Shown here: piece by piece, positions 1-10,974 of the stretch
How the letters are laid out: each line of letters begins with the position of its first letter
Position numbering within the stretch: position 1 is the first letter of the stretch
Source of the DNA: Astropecten irregularis
Taxonomy: Eukaryota; Echinodermata; Asteroidea; Paxillosida; Astropectinidae
Length of the DNA stretch: 64,000 nt
Reading direction: 5' to 3'
NCBI GenBank assembly: GCA_963971285.1
Contig: OZ020255.1
Location: 9,382,931 to 9,446,930 of the forward strand
Program-made: the position numbers and the translations under genes
The notes under the pieces: generated by a model
Database searches by the model: none
What the model was told of the DNA's origin: nothing
The model's input: only the letters and a program-made list of their open reading frames with translations

Positions 1-439
1 GTAAGGAAATAATCTTACGTGTAGACCTACGTGTAGTATTAGGCCTATAATTACGAGTTGAGTACAACTTTGTTTAAGCGGCCAAAAGGAGACTTTTCAG
101 ACGTTGGCGGCAGCAGACTGAAGTCTCTTTTTTTTTTTGCTAGCTCTGAGCATGCGCGCGCAATTGTGAGCATGCGCGTGTTGTTGTTGTGCGCTTGCGC
201 TATCAAGTTGAAGATCCAGCTCCAAAGTCTCCCATTAGAATGCTATGTAAAAACTATGCACCTTCCTTTTTGTGTAGAGACACGGTATACTGGTGGTTGG
301 TATGGTCGGCCAAGTTGCAAAATATCACCATGGCCAAATTTCAACTTCTTGCGAACTCTCGAGTTTGCGGAATATATCATCTTCGTTTCTGCCAAACAAA
401 TTCAGAACAATATTTGAATGTTTACGAACTTTGATTATC

Positions 440-545
440 AATACAAGTAATAAACTGCTACAAACTGCTCATCAGCCAAAATGACCCGAAATTAACGGGA
501 GGGCCTGACGCGTTTCGATCCTAATAGGATCTTTCTCAAAGGCAA
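440..545 (-). repeat. Dispersed repeat with GATCC hairpin and GAAACG motif
   Basis: This copy shares the words CTCATCAGCC, GGGCCTGACG and GATCCTAATAGGATC with copies near 19.83, 23.97, 24.90, 30.74, 35.83 and 50.49 kb. Read on the minus strand it gives a GATCC hairpin followed by GAAACG, which resembles the stem II plus GAAAC part of a hammerhead ribozyme of Penelope-like elements. That identification is inference. Confidence 0.5.
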
Positions 546-754
546 ACTTTGATTATCCGTTTTTTTCGTTGCATCGATGGCTTTCAATAGTCTCTGCCCA
601 AATGGTTGGTAAAAAGTGGGACGTGGCGTCGCACTAAAATTCCTGTCTGCTGCCACCTAGTATTTGAAATCAATAAGTTTATAGTCAACCCCATTATTTT
701 TGAATCAATTCGTTTGGGGTTAAAGGTCACCAGTCCTCATTAAACATTTTACAG

Positions 755-941
755 GCTCATGCGAGGCATGGCCGTGGTTACCCTGGCGTATGCGCCGATC
801 TGCATCGCCCTCCGTCGCCCCGGCAACGCCAGTGACGTCAGCACCAGCAACGGTTACGCGCCGGGAACTCAGGATGACGTCATTGATGACGTGGGGGCCG
901 TCCACGTGCCGTCCATTTCTCGGCGACTCTCGAGGGTTTGA
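755..941 (+). CDS. Probable last coding exon of a multi-pass membrane transporter (SLC18/MFS-like)
   Basis: A GC-rich open stretch follows a good acceptor (TTTTACAG, ending at 754) and closes at TGA 939-941. Translated in the open frame it gives a hydrophobic segment (MAVVTLAYAPICIALRR) and then a hydrophilic acidic tail of about 40 residues ending RRLSRV. The pattern VxLAYAPICIALRRP resembles the end of the last membrane helix and cytosolic tail of vesicular amine transporters (SLC18, major facilitator superfamily). The rest of the gene would lie left of the window. Base composition is clearly unlike the AT-rich flanks, which supports coding. No convincing upstream exon is visible in bases 1-754. 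The family assignment is tentative; another membrane protein tail is possible. Confidence 0.42.
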
Positions 942-1036
942 AAAAAAAATTGAAAAATCAGAACGGGAGTCGTGGCTCGATTTTCTCGGCTTAACGTCCA
1001 CCAAAAAGAGGTCGCAGTTTATCAGTTTGTTGGGGT

Positions 1037-1063
1037 ATTTGTTTGTTTGTTTGTTTGTTTGTT
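1037..1063. repeat. (GTTT)n microsatellite
   Basis: About six tandem TTTG units are visible. Confidence 0.85.
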
Positions 1064-1241
1064 GCATGGGATGGGATGTTTGTTTATTTCTTTGTTGTTT
1101 GGATGTTTATTTAATTCATTTATCTATTTATTATTTGTTTGCTTTCGTTTGACAATAACCTCCTGTTGTTTTGAAATTCTGAACCGTGTAAATTGGAAAA
1201 ATTAATATAATTTTATTATATTGATAACCAGCTGACAGGCA

Positions 1242-1265
1242 CCTTATATATATATATATATATAT
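1242..1265. repeat. (TA)n microsatellite
   Basis: Uninterrupted TA dinucleotides, about twelve units. Confidence 0.9.
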
Positions 1266-1317
1266 AACACTTCTCTTTAAAGTTACATCAGTACAGGACA
1301 TGGCAACATACACAAAC

Positions 1318-1560
1318 ATAAATGCTCACAGATTTACGTATAACTTTCATGATATGTAAATGATGCTTGCCGAAACCTACTATTAAAATATTTCCGGCTA
1401 AAAATGGTGTGTTTATCCAGAAATTATAGTAAAACAACGACCGAAAACAGTTTTGATCTCGGGTTGAGATAAAAACTCCTTTGAATAGTTTTGAAAATAC
1501 CTGAGCGTTTTCACCGTTTTCTAAAGTTTCCGATGATCATATGAGCTGAAAAATCACAGG
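1318..1560 (+). mobile_element. Decayed copy of TTAA inverted-repeat family A
   Basis: Internal words of family A remain in order: AGATTTACGTATAACTTTCA, then a GAAACCTAC segment, then ATCCAGAAATTATAGTAAAA and ACGACCGAAAA. Both terminal repeats are lost or strongly diverged, so this is an old copy. Confidence 0.6.
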
Positions 1561-2174
1561 TTTGTTTTTCGTTCCATGAGAAATCAAATAATATGAACAG
1601 CCTACAGCTGTTCTATCACCTTTACCACTCCTGCAATATGCCTTTAATTGACGTAAGACAGTATTGAACGGAATCGATTAATTTTTTTACAGTCTTTTCA
1701 ATTGTGCTAACCACTGATTTTAACCATAAAAGTACCAAACAAAAGATTATCGATTATGAACTGTATATGACCTTATGAAATCCACGTAGTGATAATACAC
1801 GGCTTACGGTATGGTAACTTGTAAATACTCGCACACGCCCTATGGTATATTGGAAATAATGGATAATACCTTGCCCCTTGTCACTACAGTATTATTTTCT
1901 TTTGTGAGTAATGGATGTTTTAATAATCTATAATTGTTAGAATTGAAAGGAAATGCATCGTTTGTGCTTAGTGCTACGCATTGCCATAATACAGTTCAGC
2001 GGGCAATTATAATTGTTTTCTATACAATCGCACAAGAGTGTGTCTTCGTGCATGGGGCTTAAATAATAATGACCAGCATTTGAAACGCTGTTTTTAGTAA
2101 ACTATATCACCAGGCTAACATCAGCTCCTGGGAAGTATACAGCCCCCGGCTGCCTGCAAAGCGCACAAGGGTTA

Positions 2175-2368
2175 ATCAAACACAAAGCCATATCTACTCA
2201 CACAGGTACCCATTTTCACCTGGGTGAAGAGGACCAGTATGTGATAAAGCGTCTTGCCCAGGGACGCAAGCACCACTAGCCCATGGCTGGATTCGAACCT
2301 ACAATCTGTAGACTGACCACAAGATCTTGAGTACGACACACAGACCACTAGGCCACAGTACCCTTGTA
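2175..2368 (-). mobile_element. tRNA-derived SINE
   Basis: On the minus strand an A-box-like GTGGCCTAGTGG (RC of 2345-2356) lies upstream of a B box GGTTCGAATCC (RC of 2289-2299). A body follows with CTTCACCCAGGTGAAAATGGG, a tail type known from deuterostome SINEs. The RNA polymerase III promoter boxes and the tail support a SINE rather than a functional tRNA. Confidence 0.65.
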
Positions 2369-2849
2369 CAAAGTTTATAGTATACCGGCGATTTTCCATT
2401 TTTTTGCTGCTGTATTAAGAGAAATGGCGGAGTCCCTGTGTGACGTCAGGTGAAAAGCGCCCTCTACGGTGACAAAAACTTTGCACAGATGTGATCGATT
2501 GATTGACCGAGACCAAGAAATTTCTAATTATATAAAATTAAGACGTAAAGAAAAAAAACGTAATGCACTATACTGTATTTTTGTTTGTATGTATGTTCAT
2601 TATCGACATGGAAACTTATTAAAATGCTATGCTTTAAATCAGGTTTTTCTTCAAAAATGGAACTAATTCTTGTCATTTATTGAAAATAGTTTCGCAGAAA
2701 AAAAACATTATTTTTCAAAAAATTAATGTTCTATCTGTTTAATCAGCAACATAAGCATAATAAATATGGAAGACAATATGAACATTTTTCTTGCATGCAA
2801 CCATAATGGTTGAACTTCGCCGACATAATTATTTGAGGAGCGCAGCCGC

Positions 2850-3300
2850 GGTTCTACGGGGGGGTGGCCGGGGGAGGCTAGGGGGCTATTAATTTTGTCT
2901 AGCCCCCCCCCCCCCCCCCCAATGCAATTGAAAAAAGAAAATTCTTGAAAATACTGGATCTTTTCAGTAACATGTATTAGGCGCCAATTACATTTAAAAA
3001 AAACGCGTAGTGTATGACATAATTATGTGCATGTTTTGTCGACCCCTATAATAAGACATAGCAGAAGTGAGTGTTAGAAGAACCCAAAATATTGGGTCTT
3101 CTAGCCCCCCCCCCCCCCCCCCCCCCCAAACAAAAATAATGATGGCCTTCTATCCAGACGGACTCTCCAAATATTCTCCCATTATAACCTGCAAGTTTAT
3201 TTGTCCCTCGGCTTATTATTAGGTGCAGATAATTGCATGGGACATTAGCAAAGAGGGTTGTGTACGTTACGTAACAGGCGTTAATCACATCAATAATGTT
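2850..3300. repeat. Poly-C tracts and a dispersed 'CTAGCCCC' repeat
   Basis: Two long C runs occur (2903-2920, 3105-3127), each preceded by CTAG. Bases 3045-3120 match 13230-13320 in inverted orientation (words around AGTGTTAGAAG and the CTAGCCCC side), so this is a dispersed element with homopolymer cores. Run lengths may be unreliable in assembly. Confidence 0.6.
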
Positions 3301-3647
3301 GAACGTCTATTGTCAACACGTTTTCTATGGCCGTGTGTGTTGTGTACATGATTGTATGTACATGTACACTATCGGCTTACCCTATTGCTCTTTGCTTTAC
3401 CGTACGTTACTGCTAGCTGCAGGCTGGCTAAGTAAACTTCCAGTAATAACATCTACAACCGTAAATGAATGATGGGTATAATTTGTATAACTTTCAAAGA
3501 TGATAATTATGGCACGAGATGATCCACGTAAAATTTTAATTGCATTGGAACCGAGAACAATTCGGCCTTGTCCAAGAGATTGAACAAAAACGAATGAAAA
3601 ACGGCGGGAAAATATCGAAATAAGTTCGATATACGTGAACAGTCAAC

Positions 3648-3802
3648 AGGGATCTATTTCACCTAACTCGTCGTAACTTATTATCAATCGTAGGACCGTA
3701 TGATACATTGCAGCCCTGTGTAGGACTAGGATAGACCCCCTACGATGGGTTATCCTTCGTGACTCGATCGTAGGGCTTCGCATGGTGAAATCGACCCCTG
3801 GC
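3648..3802. mobile_element. Foldback element (AATCGACCCCTGG type)
   Basis: The ends CAGGGATCTATTTCAC and GTGAAATCGACCCCTGG are inverted repeats. The interior GATGGGTTATCCTTCG and TCGTAACTTA words recur near 34.05, 35.77, 43.96 and 59.59 kb. It is about 155 bp and non-coding. Confidence 0.7.
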
Positions 3803-4187
3803 GTATACGTTTTTTTTAATAAGTTGTTTGTGAAAAACTGATATGCCAGTTTTCCTTTTTTTTTCGTTTCCTTTTCTTATTCTATCAAAGAGTGACACAC
3901 ACTGGAAAAAAGAACGAATGACAAAGCTTTCAATATTCACCAGTGTTAATTCATTGTCACGGTCTTGCGAGTTCAAGTTGACCTGTGTACGAGTTGATCG
4001 ACCTATTCCTAATACGAATAACAATTTTTCCACAATTCACATGTGCAACTCAATATTATACATACTCCAAAAAGACTAAGGGAAGCCATTTTTGATTCTA
4101 TATTTCGTTCTTTATTCAGAACATCTTCAGGAATGCCTATGTGCAAACTTTGATGTGCAAACTTTGTTCCATGCCCTAGGGCGTTCA

Positions 4188-4434
4188 TTACGAAACGGAG
4201 ACTCAGGCTCATCAGGCTTCGGCTCCATTTCGTGAATCCATTCTAAATTTAGTAACGGGTACCAAAATAGAGGCAATTTTGGCTGCGGTTTGGAAGTAGA
4301 TTCTCTGGTTTGCCAAAGGAAAACAGCTGAGCCTCGGTCTCATCAATGATGAAAAACCACAACCTATATTTTCAGCATATGAATGACAGAGCTGGAGCCC
4401 GAGCCTGAGCCTGAGCCTGAGCCTCCATTTCGTA
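4188..4434 (+). mobile_element. GAGCCT-tract foldback element, copy 1
   Basis: The element starts CGAAACGGAGACTCAGGCTC and ends with tandem GAGCCT hexamers plus CCATTTCGTAA, making inverted ends. The interior (GGCTGCGGTTTGGAAGTAGA, AACCACAACCTATATTTTCA) recurs at 5.13, 27.6-27.9, 44.5 and 51.1 kb. Confidence 0.7.
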
Positions 4435-4439
4435 AACCC

Positions 4440-5128
4440 CCTTAAATACTAATTACAGCTCCTATATGAGATGCAGTATGTGACAAAATATGGACATGTT
4501 CAACATTCAGATCCATGCATGGAGCTAGCTATTCCATGGAGGTAACTCCATGGTCGATCAAGTTGAGTCCCAGTCAAATAATCTGTTTGTACTTCTACGG
4601 TCAAATTAACATGTGCACTTAGGCGCAATAATAGCGTCGTGGCTTCTGTAAACATTGCCCCGCCCTGCTTCCTTCCTCCACCGTTATCAGACAGTCTGCC
4701 CATCAGCACTAATCTTTGTAAACGGTCTTGTTAACGTGAAAAGGTGGTGACTAAAATTCATGAGTAGCTTGTCGTACGTAGGCCTACGTACAGTCAAGCA
4801 TTGCACTTAATTAACATACGACCGCTGCAGTGTGGAGCAGCAGCATCACAATCTTGTGAGTTCGTCCAGTATCTACGATTTCAGACTATGCCACGCGGCG
4901 TGAACGTTTTATACCTCGACCTCCCATCACACAAACCATATGGTGATGTGTTCTTATTCCTCCATGATAAAACACAAACCAATGTAGGCCTACTAGAAGC
5001 ACGCGAGGATTACCCATGTGACGATGAGAACACATGCTCCATAGGACGTGTACATTGCAGCCAGAGATGTGTGATACTCATTTATGCACAACACCGATAT
5101 TGAGGTAAGTCATCCATCATTAGAGGGA
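4440..5128. other. No recognisable gene
   Basis: A 100-codon open frame at 4801-5103 shows no domain, signal peptide or clear coding composition. I see nothing else here. Confidence 0.4.
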
Positions 5129-5343
5129 CTTGCAAAACGGAGGCTCAGACTCGAAGCTCATGATTCATCTCTGTCATCCGTATGCTGAAAATATAGTTCG
5201 TGGTTGCTTTATTGAAGCTGAAGCTCTGTTTTTCCTTTTCAAACCAGGGAATCTACTTCCGAACCCGCCGCAGGCAAAAGCCTCTATTTTGATGGATATA
5301 TTTTATGAAAATAATGGAGTCGGAGCCTGAGCCTCCATTTCAA
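5129..5343 (-). mobile_element. GAGCCT-tract foldback element, copy 2
   Basis: This is the same family as 4188-4434 in the opposite orientation. It opens with AAAACGGAGGCTCAGACTC and closes with GAGCCTGAGCCTCCATTTC. The interior AAATATAGTTCGTGGTTGC and GAATCTACTTCCGAACC correspond to the reverse complement of copy 1. Confidence 0.7.
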
Positions 5344-5384
5344 GTCGCAACTGTCCCCCATAATAGATTCGAGCCAGGGGGCAG

Positions 5385-5445
5385 GGGCCAACTTTATAGA
5401 GCTGCTTCAGCACCAAAATCTGCTTAAGCACCGAAATCCTTAATA
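5385..5445. repeat. Fragment of GGGGCCAA foldback family
   Basis: GGGGCCAACTTTATAGAGC followed by CTTAAGCACC matches one arm of the family complete at 39.8 kb. The opposite arm is absent. Confidence 0.45.
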
Positions 5446-5550
5446 GTAAATAATCAGTATGCAAAAATGTTCTCATAGTCATATATTCACAATGGCCATT
5501 GTGTACATAACATTATGTGTTTTGATGCAAAGTTCCTCTGGGCCGTAGAG

Positions 5551-5929
5551 GTACGTTCAGACAGCGTGTTAAATTCGCTAAAACAACTGTTTTCACCCGA
5601 TCGGTTTTAGCAATATGTGTCTGGACGCTCTACAACAGTTATTTATCCGCCGCTAAAACACCAGCTGATTACGTAACACATGTTGTGGCGCGCTTGCTTA
5701 TATTCAACACACAGATAAATCCGCGCACTTTATTTTATAACTGGAAGCTAATACGGGGTCAAGGCAAAGTACATGACCTCTTAAAACCAAAAATAAAACT
5801 GATCTGTTTTAACTGCAAACAGTAAAACGCTGTATGGACGCAACAGAATTTTAACTTACGACTTACCCCCCGCGGTTGCCGAGCGGTTTAACTCAATTCG
5901 TTTTAAATACAAGGCTGTCTGAACGAACA
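5551..5929. mobile_element. Foldback/MITE with GTTCAGACAGC ends
   Basis: GTACGTTCAGACAGC at the left and GCTGTCTGAACGAAC at the right are inverted. The interior has paired TGTCTGGACGC and GTATGGACGC words but no open frame. No second copy was found in the window. Confidence 0.5.
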
Positions 5930-5967
5930 GGCTCAGAGCAGATTAACAACACACGTACGTGCTTTGT

Positions 5968-6346
5968 TTAAAGGTAGTATAGTATCATACTTTGGTTTTT
6001 GTCAAAGAAGTACAGATTCATGGGCAAAAATATCAAGGAAGATACAGTCACAGTCATCTGTAAAAATTTCAATTCCATAATTATGTTGCCCACTTTTTTT
6101 TGAAAATCGTGAAAAACGTCCACAGTATTTCTTAAGACTTTTCTCTTTTATTTTTGATCTTTTAAAACTAAGATCAAAAAGACTTTCGGTCGTTGTTTTA
6201 CTCATTTCTGGATAAATACGCCATTTCAGGCGGAAAATTGTTAACGGAAGATTTCTACTAGCATCATCTTCATACCCTGAAAGTTATACGTAAATCTCTG
6301 AACATTTCTGTTTTGGTCTCTTACCAAAGTATGATACTACCTTTAA
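5968..6346 (-). mobile_element. TTAA inverted-repeat element, family A
   Basis: It is flanked by TTAA (5968-5971 and 6343-6346). The terminal inverted repeats read AGGTAGTAT...CATACTTTGG and CCAAAGTATGATACTACCT. The family's ATCTTTTAAAA stretch near the centre is degenerate in this copy. The size and TTAA target fit a non-autonomous piggyBac-type element; no transposase is encoded. Confidence 0.8.
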
Positions 6347-6679
6347 TGGTGTCTGGGTCGTAAGTCGTCACGCACGTCGGGCTAATAAATGAGGAGCGCT
6401 GTGCTGGCATAACATCTCGTAACGCTGAATCAATGTAAAATAACTGAAAATAACCTTTACTGATTTTATTTTTAGACACAAAAGTTAACATTGAACTTCA
6501 GTGGCCTTGCGAATGAGCAATGTGGCGTGACTCTGTTCAGAGGGACAACATTATAGATAAACTTGCTATTATGCTGTCATAGTTTTTATATGCCTCCAGT
6601 CGGATGAAAAATGGTCATGATATAACGGCATTACATTTCACCTTCATTGTATAGCAAAAAGCAAAGGTTTGAATATTCA

Positions 6680-8985
6680 CCTGAGCAATATTGTACTGGC
6701 ACCCGTTCGTTATAATTCATTGTTGAATATTGTGAAGGTCGCACAAGGTGACATATTAATTTTATCTGGCTGACTCGTTGTGGAGGACTTGTTTTATATC
6801 TGAGAGGATAAACTTTACCGTTTCTTTTGTATTTCAGGCACTCCTGTATGAGAAGCTTCCAGTTCGGGCAACACTGCTGCAACATAATGAGCCTGTATCC
6901 ATTCAGCAACCCGCTGAATGTACCCTATGATCTGCTGGAGGCAGTGTTTGAGTACCTCAGCCCAGCCGATCTCTCACGGCTGGCTGTGTGCAGCCACAGC
7001 TGGCGGGACGCTGTCAACCAAGACACGGTGTGGCGAGCCCTGTGCCGGAGAAACGACTGGGAGCGATGGGGAATGTCTCCCATCCTCACGGCAGAGGCTC
7101 CCACTGACCCCTCCTACCAAGACACGGACCCTTCGATGGAGGCACGCCACAATTTCGTGCCCTTTGACGTGGATGCAGTGATTGGCGCCGACTGTCCGCT
7201 GGTCGGCGTGCCGCCCACCTGCAGATGGAAGGCGGTCTTCATGAGAGCCCGGCACCTTGACGACAACTGGGCAAACCATCGCTGTTGCATAAAATCTATT
7301 AAAGTGTTCGACGCCTCGGAACTGGAGGAAGGGCGTCCGTACGTTCATAGTACGGACGGCGAGGGAGACTGCTTTGTGCTCGGCTTATCCAACAAGACGA
7401 TGAAGGTGTGGAACTTGAGGAAAGGGACTTGCGAACACGTGATTACAGTGCACCTCAGCGGTCACCTGGACACTTTGAAAGTCGAAAATGGTGTCATAGT
7501 CGCCGGTTGTAAGGGGGGCTCCATACGGGCTTTTAGTGCATGCACTGGAGAGGAGCTTGCTGTGATGCTGGGACACAAGGAGACGGAAATCAAACAGCTC
7601 TTCTTCGATGGCAAACTGGTCGTGAGCACAGCCACCGACGACAACGACATCCGCGTGTGGGACGTCCACAGCGGTGCCTGCCGACACACTCTCGCGCCAG
7701 GAGACAAGATCAAAGATCTGGATTACCGAGACAAGGTGGTGGCAGCGACGTACGAGGACGACTTCCTCCGTGTCTGGGACGCAGACAGCGGCCTCTGTCT
7801 GCACAGTTACCCGAGCAACCTACCTTTCCTGAAGGTTTGCGACGGCATCGTGGCCAGCATGTGCTCCGATACCGGTGGGACAAAGCTCTGCATCTGGGAC
7901 GTGGACGCCAGCCGTTGCATCGACACCTTCCCCGTGGCAGACTTCGAGGAGCACTACGGCTCGACGCGGATAGCCAACTGTTTCGCCAACGAAGCCATGC
8001 TGTTGCTGTCTCCCCCCAATTTTAAATTCGAGTGGATGTACGTGGACAGGCGGAGTCGCAGCGTGCATCTCCTGGAGACCCTGCGTCATCTGAGAACCCA
8101 GTACTGCTTCCACGGTAACAGGTGTGTCATGCATGACCGCTACGACGACAACGACAACGAGTACCGCATCTACAAGGCCACGGCGGATGGTCTTAAACTT
8201 ACGCAGGCTCTGAAGCACCAATATAAGGAGAAACTCTTGAGCCTTTGGATGGATGACTTCAAGGTCGTATTCCGTGACAGTACCAAAGACATGTCACTGT
8301 ACGTTTACCATTACTGGTAAGTCATCCAACCCTGATCCTACCAAGCTCTTCGGATTCAGCAAGATAAACCCCTCAGAGGAGATACCATGTTTACCCTCAA
8401 GCTGGTTGGTAGCACTGACTGGGAAGCAGTGACACAATTTCCAAAAAACGAAGTTGATTTGCTTGACATGACGACTATGCCACAGTCGGCTGAATTTGTA
8501 AAACATTACCCTTCTCCAGTATGATAGCAGTGACAATGACAATGGTTCCACTTGAAATAGTATCTATATATACTTAAATGGTATTAAAATGGTAGTTCCT
8601 CTTGTAGATAGAGTAACCCATATCTAGAGGATTTTGCACACCTACGATACTGGCAGAGGTGTATGCATGCCCATTCAAACCAAGTCACTGACTGAGGGCC
8701 TCTCTTCTGAATTATCTATAGATTTCAAAACACCAGCAAGATAGCAGCACAAGATTTGTTTGTTTTTAATTTTGTTCAATGTGGGATTTTTCGTATTAAA
8801 GTAAGGTACCGAATTAGATTAGATTGGATTTATCCATTTTACTTTTTATAAAATCAAGAAAACTGTTCGTACAATTATAATCGCATTTTAACGAGACTTA
8901 TCATTGCATTTTAAAGGTTTTACCTGTACATTGGCTTCCATTTTATCGAGCTCGAATCTTTTGTGTTAATGCTTTCCTCTAATGC
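6680..8985 (+). repeat. Tandem duplication unit 1 (contains F-box/WD gene 1)
   Basis: Homology to 10975-13150 starts upstream of the gene (CAATATTGTACTGGCACC), covers the 5' UTR acceptor, the whole coding region and the 3' flank, and ends near TTTTAAAGGTTTTAC. The coding part is far better conserved than the flanks, which contain indels. That suggests selection or gene conversion on the coding region. Confidence 0.85.
6887..8320 (+). CDS. F-box/WD40-repeat protein, copy 1 (intronless coding region)
   Basis: It encodes 477 residues. An F-box spans about residues 9-55 (NVPYDLLEAVFEYLSPADLS, then W39, W49). WD40 blades lie from about 155 to 345, with blade-closing VWN 174-176, VWD 257-259, VWD 296-298 and IWD 336-338. 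F-box/WD proteins normally bind Skp1 through the F-box and recruit substrates to a cullin-1 ubiquitin ligase in cytosol or nucleus; the substrate is unknown. The frame stays open upstream to 6827, but 6831-6837 is an acceptor-like ATTTCAG, so earlier ATGs are partly intronic. A one-base change breaks the upstream frame in copy 2, so 6887 is the shared start. The stop TAA sits in a donor-like TACTG|GTAAGT context. The copies differ at about 21 residues, mostly outside blade motifs. Confidence 0.9.
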   Translation: MSLYPFSNPLNVPYDLLEAVFEYLSPADLSRLAVCSHSWRDAVNQDTVWRALCRRNDWERWGMSPILTAEAPTDPSYQDTDPSMEARHNFVPFDVDAVIGADCPLVGVPPTCRWKAVFMRARHLDDNWANHRCCIKSIKVFDASELEEGRPYVHSTDGEGDCFVLGLSNKTMKVWNLRKGTCEHVITVHLSGHLDTLKVENGVIVAGCKGGSIRAFSACTGEELAVMLGHKETEIKQLFFDGKLVVSTATDDNDIRVWDVHSGACRHTLAPGDKIKDLDYRDKVVAATYEDDFLRVWDADSGLCLHSYPSNLPFLKVCDGIVASMCSDTGGTKLCIWDVDASRCIDTFPVADFEEHYGSTRIANCFANEAMLLLSPPNFKFEWMYVDRRSRSVHLLETLRHLRTQYCFHGNRCVMHDRYDDNDNEYRIYKATADGLKLTQALKHQYKEKLLSLWMDDFKVVFRDSTKDMSLYVYHYW

Positions 8986-9649
8986 ATTCATACATTTAAG
9001 AAGGGTCTTGAAAGCGGCAGACCGATCCTTGGCTACGGCTACGTGCAAATAATGAGGCTGCGGCTTGATTGTACACGCTTGTTTATGGTACATGGCTGAA
9101 GGCAGCCGTTTTCCATACCCGTGCGTGTAATTTTAAGCCTTTGTTTTGACCAATATAATTCAAACGCAGCCCAATTTGAGAAGTTGCAAGGTGTCTGCTG
9201 CCATCAAGCGTCTGAATCCATTACAATCGATTTAGAACCTTCATTTATTTTGATTAAATTCAATTTAAGAAAATAAAATCTGCAATCCGATCTTATCATT
9301 ATTATTATTTTATAACAATGTTCTTTCATCCGATATTTTCTTAATTATTGGTGTTATTAATTTGCCTTTGGAGAACGCAAGGTGGTGAAAAGTCCTTGCC
9401 AAAAAAATATATATAAATCATAAAGCTGTAAAAAATGTCCGGTGCAAGACTAAAAAAAGTACCCCTCCACAACATGGCAAAAGTAGAGCCACCTTATGCC
9501 TGATTTCATCCAAACTATACTCACAGGTGAAAGTTCAAACTCTGGGACTGGGTTCCATTCATTCTTGCTGCAAAACTTCCCACGCACGGCCCATCAAATG
9601 CTTTTCACAAAACAAACACCCCAAACAAAACGATTTTGAGGTATAGGCC

Positions 9650-9975
9650 AACCATACAGATACTCATACTAATAATAAACTAGAGGGCGGACGCACAATA
9701 CTCCCCTGTCCTGTGGCACTGTGATCGCATGGGCCCGTGCCGCCATGACTATTATGGGCACGAATTACGTATACTGCATGCGTACCAGGGATCGGGAATG
9801 CTGTGCTGACGGAGCACTTACGTCAACTACAATACAAAGCCCTACACTGTACGTACACAGCAAAGATAGTAAAGCGCCGGCGCAGTGCACATTTCAATAT
9901 GGCGGATCGATCCCCATGTTGTCACAGAAAATTTGCCGAGCCCACCCTCTAGTTTGTTAGTGTGTATCTCTATGA
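9650..9975 (+). mobile_element. Inverted-repeat element with AAACTAGAGGG ends, copy 1
   Basis: Ends AAACTAGAGGGCGGACGCAC and ACCCTCTAGTTT are inverted, with a longer imperfect flank (CATACAGATAC at the left, GTATCTCTATG at the right). The interior (ATCGCATGGGCCCGTGCC, GCGCCGGCGCAGTGCAC, GGATCGATCCCCATGTTG) recurs in the opposite orientation at 26185-26465. Confidence 0.8.
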
Positions 9976-10287
9976 GGCCAACCCAACTTGAGCTCCGCGG
10001 ACTGATTTGGGCCTTTTGACTGGTGGTCTGCACCCTTGTAGCTTTGAATACACGAAAATCCCATAGACCGAATGTACACGGTGAAGGCAGATGATTGTAC
10101 ATAGTCGTACTGACGTATAGGCCGAATAATCTGCGAAAGACGCTAATGTGTGAAATTTCAGTGTGTTTTCTGAATAAAGTTTGTCAGCTCTAAGTGAAAA
10201 CTCCATAAAAACTGGACTCTTCTCTTGATTATCAAACCACAAACCGAGCACCATATGTCTGACGTCACTCTTATTTGGCATCAAGTA

Positions 10288-10470
10288 GCGAGGATTGGTC
10301 AATTGTGATCACGTGATTCAATCAAAATGGCTGTTCTGTGGCAGTACGGAACAAGTTTTATACATTGTTTTAACAGTATACTGCACTGTTTGTTCTTCAT
10401 TAATTAAGCACATGAAATGTACCATTTTAATAAAGTTGTGCATGGTTTACTGTACGTATTAACATTATCA
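10288..10470. repeat. Direct repeat upstream of F-box/WD copy 2
   Basis: GCGAGGATTGGTCA...GTGATCAC and ATCAAAATGGCTGTTCTGTG recur at 13752-13920 downstream of copy 2. Weaker similarity continues through GTTGTGCA and TATTAACA words. It may mark the start of the duplication unit and a truncated third unit. Confidence 0.6.
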
Positions 10471-10974
10471 GGAGGCATGCATGATGTAACAGTGCTTTGA
10501 AACATGCATGCTGTACACAATTTGTGAAAATTATATTTTCGGTTTGCATTGATGGTCCCTATACTTGTGTGCGCCATCTTGGTTGGCAAAAATTCGAGCT
10601 GTGATTGCGCCAAAATGGCCAAATTGTCCTTTAATTTTCCTGGGGCGCGGAGAGTGACCTACATTCTCTTGGCAACAGCCCAAGTTCGGTCATTGTGCGT
10701 GCAGCCGGCCATGCATGTCTGCCCAGTAAGAATAAATAAACCACGAGTGTGTGCATAATCATATTGACCTTTCTGTGGCCTTTGCGTATTAGCTATGGAC
10801 GTGACGAGTGACCCACTTTTACGTTCGGGACGACGGCACTCTGGGTCAACTTGCTATATTATTTATAATCGCACGTATGGCTGCATCAATTGCAAAACGA
10901 CCCGCGGCATATCTGCATAAATTGCGTTTTATTTTCATTGAATTGTATTAAATAGCACTAAGGTATTATTCACC

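Larger units (their letters stand above)
942..2170. other. Non-coding stretch, probable 3' UTR then repeats
   Basis: No coding exon is seen. The stretch holds a GTTT microsatellite (1037-1063), a TA microsatellite (1242-1265), and a decayed copy of the TTAA inverted-repeat family around 1318-1560. The remainder is AT-rich and unremarkable. Confidence 0.5.

Noticed and set aside
4801-5103. 100-codon open frame ending next to GAGGTAAGT
   Set aside because: No recognisable domain, no convincing acceptor, composition like the flanks.
6827-6886. Longer N-terminus for F-box/WD copy 1 (start at 6827 or 6848)
   Set aside because: Bases 6831-6837 form an acceptor site, and the upstream frame is broken in copy 2. 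The shared ATG at 6887 fits the family.
7385-8221. Antisense open frames opposite the F-box/WD genes
   Set aside because: They are shadows caused by the GC-rich coding strand and contain no family motifs.
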